A DNA stretch of 6,976 nt from Thermoflexibacter sp. (GTDB lineage Bacteria; Bacteroidota; Bacteroidia; Cytophagales; Thermoflexibacteraceae): assembly GCA_025455345.1 (NCBI GenBank), contig JALOMS010000280.1, forward strand, positions 1-6,976, read 5' to 3'. Positions 1-6,213 of the stretch are shown here, in pieces. A program made the position numbers and the translations under genes. Positions within the stretch are counted from its first letter, which is position 1. Each line of letters starts with the position of its first letter. The notes beneath the pieces were generated by a model that did no database searches, was not told where the DNA came from, and saw nothing but the letters and a program-made list of their open reading frames with translations.

Positions 1-462
1 CAAGGCTTTCTCATCTATGATACTTTTTACGCGCTCCAAAATCAGCTTGAACTCCTTGCTTTCGTGGTTGGACGGGGCTACATTCCAGTTAAAATCATTG
101 AGATAAAATACTTCGGAAATATCGCTGTACGGCACAAAAGCGATTTTTTCAGCATCAAAAGCACCTAAAAACGGAGGTGGCAAAAATTTATCAAAGGTGC
201 GCGCCTTGCCAATGGTTAATATCAACTGTACCAAAGACTTATACACCTCTGAACTCCCTTTCTTAGCTTCTGCCCACAAAAGAGATTGAGAATTTTGACC
301 TATTGCATCATCTTCCCTCTTCTTTGGAGAGAGGTAGGGGTGAGGCAAAGGTGTTACACAAAAGTCCAAATTGCCTATAATTCGGGTGCAGTCGTACAAC
401 CAAAAATAATCCTGTGCCAGCTTGTTTTTGAGTTCTTCTTCTCTGATGTTCCCGTATTTCAT
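1..462 (-). CDS. Type IIG (Eco57I-like) restriction-modification enzyme, N-terminal part, cut by the window edge
   Basis: An open frame runs without stops from an ATG at 462 to the left edge, giving 154 residues. The start reads MKYGNIREEELKNKLAQDYF. Visible blocks are GNLDFCV (30-36), LLWAEAKKG (61-69), LVQLILTIGKARTFDKFLPP (77-96), LGAFDAEKIAFVPY (99-112) and NDFNWNVAPSN (122-132). From memory of the family, these are typical of the N-terminus of large Bacteroidota proteins joining an endonuclease and an N6-adenine DNA methylase in one chain. Asp33 followed by Glu65-Ala-Lys67 fits a PD-(D/E)xK nuclease core, which would cut DNA. The methylase motifs (such as NPPY) would lie outside the window, so the full class is inferred. 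Residues 37-59, between the catalytic Asp and ExK, look like an in-frame repeat insertion. The ATG has no clear ribosome binding site, as is usual in Bacteroidota. The gene is followed from upstream by a separate transcription unit (aspS) that ends in its own terminator. Confidence 0.72.
   Translation of the reverse strand, partial: MKYGNIREEELKNKLAQDYFWLYDCTRIIGNLDFCVTPLPHPYLSPKKREDDAIGQNSQSLLWAEAKKGSSEVYKSLVQLILTIGKARTFDKFLPPPFLGAFDAEKIAFVPYSDISEVFYLNDFNWNVAPSNHESKEFKLILERVKSIIDEKAL
311..345 (-). repeat. Small palindromic repeat fragment inside the R-M reading frame
   Basis: The plus strand carries a C/T-rich arm, a TTTGG centre, then GAGAGAGGTAGGGGTGAGG. The core can pair CCTCT (316-320) with AGAGG (330-334). 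This composition resembles a dispersed intergenic repeat that I recall from Bacteroidota and cyanobacterial genomes, whose translations give strings such as LSPKKRG. Read on the minus strand it encodes PLPHPYLSPKKRE at about residues 38-50 of the R-M protein, without breaking the frame. That it is a repeat copy is a recollection; no second copy lies in this window. Confidence 0.45.
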
Positions 463-509
463 TGTTTATTTTGTATCTTTCTTTCTATACGAAGTACAGC
501 CTTCACTTA

Positions 510-517
510 CAAAATTA
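510..517 (-). promoter_or_regulatory. Possible -7 box (TAnnTTTG) for the R-M gene
   Basis: The minus strand reads TAATTTTG, which matches the Bacteroidota -7 consensus TAnnTTTG. It would give a leader of about 40 bases before the ATG at 462. The upstream TTG in the distal repeat unit is 25 bases away, longer than the usual spacing of about 19, so this is only half of a good promoter. Confidence 0.35.
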
Positions 518-548
518 CATTTTCAATTTAAAATTACATTTTCAATTT
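511..548. repeat. Perfect tandem duplication of a 19-bp unit upstream of the R-M gene
   Basis: The unit AAAATTACATTTTCAATTT occurs at 511-529 and again at 530-548 with no mismatch. It lies 48-86 bases upstream of the R-M start codon. Each unit carries a TAATTTT core on the minus strand, so the duplication copies a possible promoter element. The event looks recent because the copies are identical. Confidence 0.9.
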
Positions 549-702
549 GAAAATTTAACTTAACTTTTACTTTTTATATAGACAATCTATTGAGAAATAC
601 CCTTATTGTTTACTGACTGCCTATCCTCCTCAAGGTGGTTTTGGTGAAAAATACCAACAAGAGCAAAGTATATGCAAAGGAGAAAAAGAAAGAATATTGA
701 CT

Positions 703-736
703 AAAAAAAATGCCCTTAGAAATTCTCTCTAAGGGC
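703..736 (-). terminator. Rho-independent terminator of aspS
   Basis: A perfect 9-bp stem (GCCCTTAGA at 712-720 with TCTAAGGGC at 728-736) has a 7-base loop. Read on the minus strand it is followed by a run of eight T (703-710). It lies about 60 bases past the aspS stop codon. Confidence 0.88.
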
Positions 737-797
737 GTATTCTTTAGCTATTTAATTTTCTAATTTTCTTATAATTACTTAAAAATTAAATAATTAA

Positions 798-2540
798 CTA
801 TATAGTCCTAATATGCAATTCTTTGAGTTGCTCGTCAGAAATTACAGCAGGAGAATCTATCATCACATCACGACCCGAATTGTTTTTAGGGAAAGCTATA
901 AAATCTCGGATAGAATCAGCTCCTCCAAATAAAGAACAAAGCCTATCAAAGCCAAATGCAATTCCGCCGTGTGGTGGTGCGCCATACTCAAAAGCGTCCA
1001 TCAAAAAGCCAAATTGTGCTTTGGCTTGCTCTTCGCTAAATCCAAGTAAGTGGAACATGGTCGCTTGTAAACTTTTGTCAAATATACGAATAGACCCTCC
1101 GCCAACTTCTACACCATTGATAACCATATCATAAGCATTTGCTCTGACCTCTCCCGGATGAGAATGTAGCAAGCTGATGTCTTCTGGCTTAGGGGAGGTA
1201 AAAGGGTGGTGCATTGCATGATAACGCCCAGATTCATCGTCCCATTCTAAAAGAGGAAAATCCAAAACCCACAGAGGCTTATACGCATTTTTATCTCTTA
1301 GCCCCAAGCGCGTACCCATTTCTAAGCGCAACTCATTTAATTGCTTGCGTGTTTTATTGGTTTCACCTGCCAATATTAAGAGCAAGTCCCCTTTTTCTGC
1401 TTTGAATACATCTATCCATTCGCTAAGCTGTTCGTGGGAATAGAATTTGTCCACAGAAGACTTGATACCATCATCTCCCAAACGAACATAAATCAATCCT
1501 TTTGCTCCAATTTGAGGTCTTTTGACAAATTCGGTAAGCTCATCTAACTGTTTTCGTGTATATTCTGCACAGCCCTTTGCATTGATACCTACAACGATTT
1601 CTGCTTCATCAAATACTTTAAAACCTTTGCCTTTGACTAAGTTCGTCAATTCCCCAAATTGCATATCAAATCTCGTATCTGGCTTATCAGAGCCATAATA
1701 TTTCATGGCATCGCTATATGTCATACGCGGGAAAGTAGGAAATTCTATTCCTTTGATGGTTTTGAATAGATGTTTGACCAAACCCTCAAAAGTATTCAAA
1801 ATATCTTCTTGCGTAATAAAAGACATTTCACAATCTATTTGTGTAAATTCAGGTTGGCGGTCGGCTCGCAAATCTTCATCACGAAAACATTTGACTATCT
1901 GAAAGTAACGGTCAAAACCAGACACCATGAGTAGTTGTTTGAAAGTCTGGGGAGATTGGGGGAGGGCATAAAACTCGCCTGAATTCAAACGAGAAGGCAC
2001 TACAAAATCTCTTGCCCCTTCTGGGGTAGATTTGATGAGTACGGGAGTTTCTACTTCCAAAAAGCCCATACTGTCCATATAATCTCTGGTTGCTTTTGCC
2101 ATGCGATGCCTCAACTCTAAATTTTGACGAACACTTGGTCTTCGCAGGTCTAAGTATCTATATTTCATTCTCAAATCATCTCCTCCATCTGTTTCGTCTT
2201 CTATGATAAAAGGAGGGACTTTGGCTGGGTTCAAGATTTCCAACTCACCAACTCGTATTTCAATATCCCCTGTATCAATTTTAGCATTTTTCGAGAGTCT
2301 TTCTATGACTGTTCCAGTAACTTTGACAACAAACTCACGACCCAACTGCCTTGCGGTCAGCACGATTTGGGCAGAGCTTGAGTTCTCTTCTATCATCAAT
2401 TGCGTAATACCATACCTATCTCTTAAATCTATCCAAATCAGACTGCCTTTATCTCTAATTCTTTGTACCCAACCACACAAAGTAACTGTTTTATTGATGT
2501 CTTGTAAGCGAAGCTCTCCACAAGTATGTGTTCTTAACAT
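798..2540 (-). CDS. aspS: Aspartyl-tRNA synthetase (class II, bacterial type)
   Basis: The enzyme uses ATP to join aspartate to tRNA-Asp in the cytoplasm. At 580 residues it has the usual length of the bacterial form. The N-terminal OB-fold anticodon-binding domain covers about 1-110 (LCGWVQRIRDKGSL at 21-34). Class II motif 1 is near 158-168 (MGFLEVETPVL). A substrate-binding stretch QSPQTFKQLLM is at 195-205. Motif 2 is FRDEDLRADRQPEFTQID at 219-236, and motif 3 is GIAFGFDRL at 526-534. The bacterial-specific GAD insertion lies at about 295-410, and EVGGGSIRI at 478-486 belongs to the active site. All signature residues are intact. Lys31 is in the OB-fold loop linked in this family to telling tRNA-Asp from tRNA-Asn; no specificity is inferred from it. 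The ATG at 2540 starts at the conserved N-terminus (LRTHTCGEL). The gene has its own promoter and terminator and lies 89 bases after the permease gene. Confidence 0.98.
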   Translation of the reverse strand: MLRTHTCGELRLQDINKTVTLCGWVQRIRDKGSLIWIDLRDRYGITQLMIEENSSSAQIVLTARQLGREFVVKVTGTVIERLSKNAKIDTGDIEIRVGELEILNPAKVPPFIIEDETDGGDDLRMKYRYLDLRRPSVRQNLELRHRMAKATRDYMDSMGFLEVETPVLIKSTPEGARDFVVPSRLNSGEFYALPQSPQTFKQLLMVSGFDRYFQIVKCFRDEDLRADRQPEFTQIDCEMSFITQEDILNTFEGLVKHLFKTIKGIEFPTFPRMTYSDAMKYYGSDKPDTRFDMQFGELTNLVKGKGFKVFDEAEIVVGINAKGCAEYTRKQLDELTEFVKRPQIGAKGLIYVRLGDDGIKSSVDKFYSHEQLSEWIDVFKAEKGDLLLILAGETNKTRKQLNELRLEMGTRLGLRDKNAYKPLWVLDFPLLEWDDESGRYHAMHHPFTSPKPEDISLLHSHPGEVRANAYDMVINGVEVGGGSIRIFDKSLQATMFHLLGFSEEQAKAQFGFLMDAFEYGAPPHGGIAFGFDRLCSLFGGADSIRDFIAFPKNNSGRDVMIDSPAVISDEQLKELHIRTI

Positions 2541-2581
2541 ATATTTTAAAGTTTAATATTCTATTTTTTTTACAAAGATTG

Positions 2582-2611
2582 CAAAGGTAAGCGTTTTTTG
2601 ATATTTATCAA
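2582..2611 (-). promoter_or_regulatory. Near-consensus Bacteroidota promoter of aspS
   Basis: The minus strand has TACCTTTG (2589-2582), an exact TAnnTTTG -7 box, and TTG (2611-2609) at the -33 position with a 19-base spacer. Transcription should start near 2577, giving a leader of roughly 35-40 bases before the aspS ATG. Confidence 0.85.
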
Positions 2612-2614
2612 AAA
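2595..2614. promoter_or_regulatory. AT-rich dyad over the aspS -33 element, FNR/CRP-like
   Basis: Arms TTTTTGATA (2595-2603) and TATCAAAAA (2606-2614) are perfect inverted copies around two bases. The core fits TTGAT-N4-ATCAA, the classic FNR-type pattern. It sits just after the permease stop codon and includes the TTG of the aspS promoter. It could be an operator, a weak transcript-end hairpin for the permease, or chance in AT-rich DNA. No T-run follows it on the minus strand, which argues against a terminator. Confidence 0.4.
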
Positions 2615-2629
2615 TTGTTTTATGCTTTG

Positions 2630-5203
2630 CTACGTTTCATTTCTCAATACTTCTAAAGGTGGATTGTTCACTACGCTCCTTACATTGAGCAGACCTATGG
2701 TAATTGTGAGGCTTGTAATCAATACAAAAACAAATACAGAAGGCAATATATCAAAAGTAAAAGCAACTTCAAAGGCAAAATATGCCAAAGCCCAGCTCGC
2801 TCCTAAGGCTAAGATGATGCCTGATAGAGAAGCCAAACTCCCCAAGAAAAAGTATTCTAATAAATTGATAAGTAGCACTTGTTTTCTGCTTGCTCCTAAA
2901 GTTCTGAGTAGTACGCTTTCTTGCATACGTTGGTAACGACTGATAATCACCGACCCTACCAATACGAGCAGACCTGTTAGGATACTAAAAAATGCCATAA
3001 ATTGGATAGCAAAAGAAACCTTGTCCAAGACCTCATCTAATGTTTTGAGTATCAAGTCCAAATCTACTATTGACACATTAGGGAATCTTTGTACTAATGT
3101 TTGTTGGAAGAGCGCGGACTGCTCACTTGAATTGACCTTGGTAACAAGAATATGGAATTGAGGTGCTTTTTCTAATACACCAGTAGGAAATACGACTAAA
3201 AAATTGGATTGGATTCTATTAAAATCTACTTTTCGCAAATGCCCAACAATGGTTGGCATTTTTACCCCTTGTACATCAAAAACTAATCTGTCCCCCAATT
3301 TTACCTTCATATTTTTAGCAAAGTTTTCATCAAAAGACACAAAAATTGTATCTGAAGGTGATTTGATAGGGCGATTCCAACTGCCTGCGATTGCTGTCTC
3401 TGAGTCAGTCAAGGTATCGCGATAAGTAACTCTATACTCTCTATCCGTTGCCCATTTAGGTGTTCTGTTTTCTTTGGGTGTAATCGTATCATTTTTAATC
3501 TGATAGGCTGTTTTTCCGTTGATTTCTACAAGACGCATAGTTACCAAAGGAACATCTTGGATAATAGGCATATCAAAAGAATTGACCATGTTTTTCAAAG
3601 AGTCTTTTTGGAAAGTCTGTATGTCAAATAATACCATATTAGGTTGATTGGCTCTTGCCGAAAAAGAAACTTGGCTCAGTAGCAGGCTTTGGATAAAATA
3701 CAATGTTGTAATCAAAGCCGTACCTAAGCCAATAGAAAGCACAAGAATAAGTGTTTGATTATTAGGTCTGTATAGATTAGCCAAACTCTGCCGCCACAGA
3801 TAATTCCAAGAAGTAGGAAAAAATTTACGCACACTCCAAATAATGAATTGGGCAAAAGCTGTTAGCAGTAGAAAAGCCCCAGCCAATCCTAAAGTGAAGT
3901 ACAAGGATTGTATCCACCCATTGATTTGTAAGCGGGCAAAACCGTAAATAAAAAAAGTAATGAGAAGGTAAGTAAACCACCTCCAAATATCTCTATTAAT
4001 AGGCGTTTCCTCAAAAGAAGACCGCAAAGTCCGTAAGGGGGAAATATTGCGAATAGAAAGCAAGGGTATCAATGCAAACAAAACGGCAATCAACATTCCT
4101 ATCAAAACTCCCTGAAGAATAGCCGACCAAGAAATTTGATAATTGACCTCGATAGGGAGAAAATCTTTGAAAACCACAGGCATCACTATCTGTACCAAAC
4201 TCCCTAATACTGCGCCAATTACCGAACCTATCAAGCCCATGCCTGCTATCTGAAGGAGATATATCACAAATGCCTCTCGCCCTTTGACCCCTAAGCACCG
4301 CAAAATAGCAACAATGGCTATTTTTTCCTTAATATAAATATGCACTGCACTTGCCACCCCCACACAGCCCAAAAGTAAGGCAACAAAACCCACCAAATTC
4401 AAAAAATCATTTAAGTTTTCAAAAGCCCTACCCGTATTTTGTTTTCGGGTTTCTACCGTATCATAGTTAAGTTTCAAATCTTCCAATTGCTTCTTATACT
4501 TTTCTACAATTGTTTTAGTATCTGTACCTTGCTCAAATGCAAAGTAAAATACATAATTGATACGACTGCCTTTTTTTATCAATCCTGTTTGTTCCAAATA
4601 GCTAAAAGGAATATACACAGGAGGAGCTACAGTAGCGACTATGCCTGACTGACCTGGTACTCTTTGCAAATCGCCTTCGATAAGAAAAGTAAGATTACCA
4701 ACTTTGACAGAATCGCCTATTTTGGCATTAAATTGGAGCAGTAAAGTGTTATCAACCAATGCGTGTTGTGCGTTTTTGAAAGTTCGTCCAGCTTGCTCAG
4801 GCACGGTAACAATTTGCCCATAAAAAGGAAAATCTCCTTCTAAACCTCTGATTTGGACAAGACGAGTACCATTACTTTTAGGAAAATATACCATAGAAGC
4901 AAAATTACTTTCTTTGGCTTTTTTGATAGCGTTTTGCCCTATCGAGTCTATGAGCAACTTCGCACTATCCGAGATAGGCTGATTACTCCTAATGACCAAA
5001 TCTGCGCCGAGTAACTCTTTGGCTTGACTATCAATATCTTTTTGAATATTTGAACTAAACGAATTGATAGCTACCAAAGCGGCAATACCCAAAATAATAG
5101 AGGAAGTAAATAAGAACAAACGAGAGCGACTTTTGCGACTATCACGAACTGCCATACGCCACAGCCATGACCAGCTTATTTTGCGATTGGGAACAATTTG
5201 CAC
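2630..5203 (-). CDS. ABC transporter permease with two FtsX domains (YbbP-like)
   Basis: This inner-membrane permease has 857 residues, similar to the roughly 800 of the YbbP family; such proteins work with a separate ATPase in lipid or lipoprotein handling or efflux. A basic start (RDSRKSRSR, 20-28) precedes helix 1 (about 29-48). A large periplasmic domain spans 49-265. Helices follow near 266-289, 311-341, 359-384, 409-424, 433-456 and 482-509. A second periplasmic domain covers 510-728, and the last three helices are near 729-755, 776-803 and 819-839. The ten helices put both ends in the cytoplasm. FtsX coupling signatures are seen twice: AILRCLGVKGREAF (299-312) and SVLLRTLGASRKQV (763-776); each half ends in a P-L-x-x-LR motif (ISPLRTLR, NPPLEVLR). 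The start is GTG; no in-frame ATG lies upstream, and the first internal ATG is codon 17, which would remove an amphipathic N-terminus. No ATPase gene is adjacent. The exact substrate is unknown. Confidence 0.9.
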   Translation of the reverse strand: MQIVPNRKISWSWLWRMAVRDSRKSRSRLFLFTSSIILGIAALVAINSFSSNIQKDIDSQAKELLGADLVIRSNQPISDSAKLLIDSIGQNAIKKAKESNFASMVYFPKSNGTRLVQIRGLEGDFPFYGQIVTVPEQAGRTFKNAQHALVDNTLLLQFNAKIGDSVKVGNLTFLIEGDLQRVPGQSGIVATVAPPVYIPFSYLEQTGLIKKGSRINYVFYFAFEQGTDTKTIVEKYKKQLEDLKLNYDTVETRKQNTGRAFENLNDFLNLVGFVALLLGCVGVASAVHIYIKEKIAIVAILRCLGVKGREAFVIYLLQIAGMGLIGSVIGAVLGSLVQIVMPVVFKDFLPIEVNYQISWSAILQGVLIGMLIAVLFALIPLLSIRNISPLRTLRSSFEETPINRDIWRWFTYLLITFFIYGFARLQINGWIQSLYFTLGLAGAFLLLTAFAQFIIWSVRKFFPTSWNYLWRQSLANLYRPNNQTLILVLSIGLGTALITTLYFIQSLLLSQVSFSARANQPNMVLFDIQTFQKDSLKNMVNSFDMPIIQDVPLVTMRLVEINGKTAYQIKNDTITPKENRTPKWATDREYRVTYRDTLTDSETAIAGSWNRPIKSPSDTIFVSFDENFAKNMKVKLGDRLVFDVQGVKMPTIVGHLRKVDFNRIQSNFLVVFPTGVLEKAPQFHILVTKVNSSEQSALFQQTLVQRFPNVSIVDLDLILKTLDEVLDKVSFAIQFMAFFSILTGLLVLVGSVIISRYQRMQESVLLRTLGASRKQVLLINLLEYFFLGSLASLSGIILALGASWALAYFAFEVAFTFDILPSVFVFVLITSLTITIGLLNVRSVVNNPPLEVLRNET

Positions 5204-5232
5204 AGTTTTTTCGTAAATATTTTTAAAAAATT

Positions 5233-5252
5233 TTATCTTTATGCAAAGATAA
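5233..5252. promoter_or_regulatory. Dyad in the shared permease/lipoprotein upstream region, with a minus-strand -7 box
   Basis: Arms TTATCTTT (5233-5240) and AAAGATAA (5245-5252) are perfect inverted copies around ATGC. On the minus strand the dyad contains TATCTTTG (5251-5244), an exact TAnnTTTG box about 40 bases before the permease GTG. On the plus strand it contains TATCTTTA, one base off consensus and pointing at the lipoprotein gene. No TTG lies at the usual -33 spacing on the minus strand (nearest is 25 bases away), so promoter strength is uncertain. Confidence 0.45.
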
Positions 5253-5311
5253 TAGAAATTAGTAATGAGGCGTTATCAATAAAGAAATTAAGTATTAAAA
5301 TAAATGATAAA

Positions 5312-5704
5312 ATGAAAAATAGCTTGCTTTTAATGACTTTCTTATTTGTACTTGCCGCTTGTGGGAAATCTCCTTCGATTGGAAGATACTATACGCAAAA
5401 CAATATGTTAGAAGTAGCTCCCCTTGCCAATGAAAGATTTTCTTTCCAAATACTTTCTACTGCCTCTCGACAGACCAAATACGTCAGTGGAAAGGCGATA
5501 TATATTAATGACAATCAGTATTTTTATGAGGGAGAAAAACAAGACTTGCTTTTCGAGTTTGAGGATAATTATGTGAAAGTAACCCAGATAGACAATGAAA
5601 AAGCAACAAACTATAAACATTTTGAGGGTACTTATTTGTTTATCAATCCCGCCAAACTCCACGAACCTATGGAGAACATCATGAGAACTAATTTTAAAAA
5701 ATAA
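5312..5704 (+). CDS. Small secreted lipoprotein of unknown function
   Basis: The product has 130 residues. It starts with a lipoprotein signal peptide: Lys2, a hydrophobic stretch LLLMTFLFVL, and the lipobox LAAC, giving Cys17 as the lipidated residue. After the cysteine comes GKSPS with no acidic cluster, so a surface-export signal of the Bacteroidota type is not seen and a periplasm-facing membrane location is likelier. The mature part is rich in alternating hydrophobic and polar residues (FSFQILST, DLLFEFEDNYVKVTQID, FEGTYLF), which suggests a small beta-barrel. The spacing G-x-A...Y...L-x-F-x-F...V-x-V-x-Q...F-x-G-T-Y recalls small lipocalin-like or lysozyme-inhibitor-like domains, but it lacks their cysteine pair. 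The frame is open 38 codons further upstream from a TTG, but the lipoprotein signal fixes the ATG at 5312. It is divergent from the permease, so a joint envelope role is possible but only inferred. Confidence 0.8.
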   Translation: MKNSLLLMTFLFVLAACGKSPSIGRYYTQNNMLEVAPLANERFSFQILSTASRQTKYVSGKAIYINDNQYFYEGEKQDLLFEFEDNYVKVTQIDNEKATNYKHFEGTYLFINPAKLHEPMENIMRTNFKK

Positions 5705-5747
5705 GTCAATATATATATTTTGAGTAAAAAAAATAAGTGTTTTGTTT

Positions 5748-5776
5748 TTGAATAAATAAAAAAAATATTACTTTTG
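5748..5776 (+). promoter_or_regulatory. Near-consensus promoter without an obvious downstream gene
   Basis: TTG (5748-5750) is followed after 18 bases by TACTTTTG (5769-5776), an exact TAnnTTTG box. A transcript would start near 5782. Only tiny ORFs (for example ATG-AGA-GTA-stop) follow on the plus strand for 430 bases, so the RNA would be non-coding, antisense to the ORF at 5810-6040, or a long leader of the gene at 6214. Confidence 0.6.
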
Positions 5777-5809
5777 GATACATCATTAATTCACAATTTA
5801 CGTTTTTAT

Positions 5810-6040
5810 TTATAAATTATTATTCAATCCTAACCCAAAATTATAGTACATGAGAGTATAAAAAATTAATTTCCCCATATCGTTCGGCAGGAAGTGGAGT
5901 AGCAGGGCGTTATGAACTAATGTAAGAACTACATTAGATAGCCAAAAGGTAAAAGTTTTTCTTGAAACTGTCTTACCTTCATATAAAAGCAAATGGTTTT
6001 TCTGATTTTTTAGCGCAAGTGATGAGTTGTCCAAACCCAT
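5810..6040 (-). CDS. Doubtful small membrane protein, 76 residues, unrecognised
   Basis: An ATG at 6040 opens a 76-residue frame ending at TAA. It has a polar, lysine-containing N-terminus (about 1-30), then two hydrophobic stretches: FTFWLSNVVLTLVHNALLLHFL (about 31-52, written from the translation as two overlapping halves FTFWLSNVVLTL and VHNALLLHFL) and GKLIFYTLMYYNFGLGL (about 56-72). A TAnnTTTG match on the minus strand (TATTTTTG, 6074-6067) lies about 27 bases upstream, but it has no -33 partner. The segment is richer in G+C than the spacer on both sides, which agrees with coding or inserted DNA. I do not recognise the family; it may be a remnant of a longer gene or a chance frame. Confidence 0.3.
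   Translation of the reverse strand: MGLDNSSLALKNQKNHLLLYEGKTVSRKTFTFWLSNVVLTLVHNALLLHFLPNDMGKLIFYTLMYYNFGLGLNNNL
5917..5937. repeat. Perfect 8-bp inverted repeat
   Basis: CTAATGTA (5917-5924) pairs with TACATTAG (5930-5937) across a 5-base loop. It lies inside the doubtful minus-strand ORF and about 135 bases after the expected start of the orphan plus-strand transcript. No T-run follows, so it is not a terminator. Confidence 0.6.
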
Positions 6041-6077
6041 GATGAGCCTTGAAGTTAGTGATAAATCAAAAATATAT

Positions 6078-6094
6078 AACGATTCTAAATCGTT
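6078..6094. repeat. Inverted repeat AACGATT-N3-AATCGTT
   Basis: Two perfect 7-base arms (6078-6084 and 6088-6094) surround CTA. TTCTAAAT also occurs twice in direct order across this site (6083-6090 and 6093-6100). It lies just upstream of the TAnnTTTG match of the doubtful ORF at 5810-6040, where an operator would be expected. Confidence 0.5.
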
Positions 6095-6099
6095 CTAAA

Positions 6100-6156
6100 T
6101 TTAAAGAAAATCTTAATTAAAATCTTTAAAAATTTTAAGATTCAAATTTCTTTAAA
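6100..6156. repeat. Long imperfect inverted repeat upstream of the 56-residue gene
   Basis: TTTAAAGAAAATCTTAA (6100-6116) is matched by its inverse at 6135-6156, where 17 bases agree with one 5-base insertion (TCAAA). Between them AATCTT and AAGATT with AAAA/TTTT can form a competing inner hairpin. All pairs are A-T rich, so the fold would be weak. It lies 58-114 bases before the start codon at 6214. Confidence 0.5.
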
Positions 6157-6197
6157 CCTCAATAAAGTATTCTTCTAATACTAAGTGTTTTGAGAAT

Positions 6198-6205
6198 TAA
6201 ATTTG
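6198..6205 (+). promoter_or_regulatory. Possible -7 box directly before the 56-residue gene
   Basis: TAAATTTG matches TAnnTTTG exactly and ends eight bases before the ATG at 6214, so the mRNA would be almost leaderless. No TTG lies at the -33 spacing, so this may be chance in AT-rich DNA. Confidence 0.3.
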
Positions 6206-6213
6206 TTTGAAAA

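Larger units (their letters stand above)
5705..6213. other. Long AT-rich spacer with promoter, hairpins and one doubtful ORF
   Basis: This 509-base stretch has no recognised gene. It contains a near-consensus plus-strand promoter (5748-5776), a minus-strand ORF at 5810-6040, a hairpin at 5917-5937 and inverted repeats at 6078-6094 and 6100-6156. The part around 5875-6050 is visibly less AT-rich than its flanks. No tRNA-like or known riboswitch fold was recognised, and no plus-strand ORF of meaningful length follows the promoter before the 56-residue gene at 6214. Confidence 0.6.

Noticed and set aside
286..531. Plus-strand 81-residue ORF
   Set aside because: It overlaps the R-M gene on the other strand, which shows clear family motifs; the plus frame is a shadow.
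559..745. Plus-strand open frame containing EKYPYCLLTAYPPQGGFGEK before the aspS terminator
   Set aside because: It has no ATG, no recognised family, and it runs through the terminator hairpin of aspS. At most it is a decayed remnant.
823..1134. Plus-strand ORFs opposite aspS (also at 1214, 1705 and 2203)
   Set aside because: They lie wholly antisense to a conserved synthetase gene and show no protein-like features of their own.
4011..4298. Minus-strand 95-residue ORF inside the permease
   Set aside because: It is an alternative frame of the permease gene with no family resemblance and no promoter.
5198..5311. Upstream extension of the lipoprotein from a TTG at 5198
   Set aside because: It would place 38 polar residues before a clear lipoprotein signal peptide and overlap the permease start; the ATG at 5312 fits far better.
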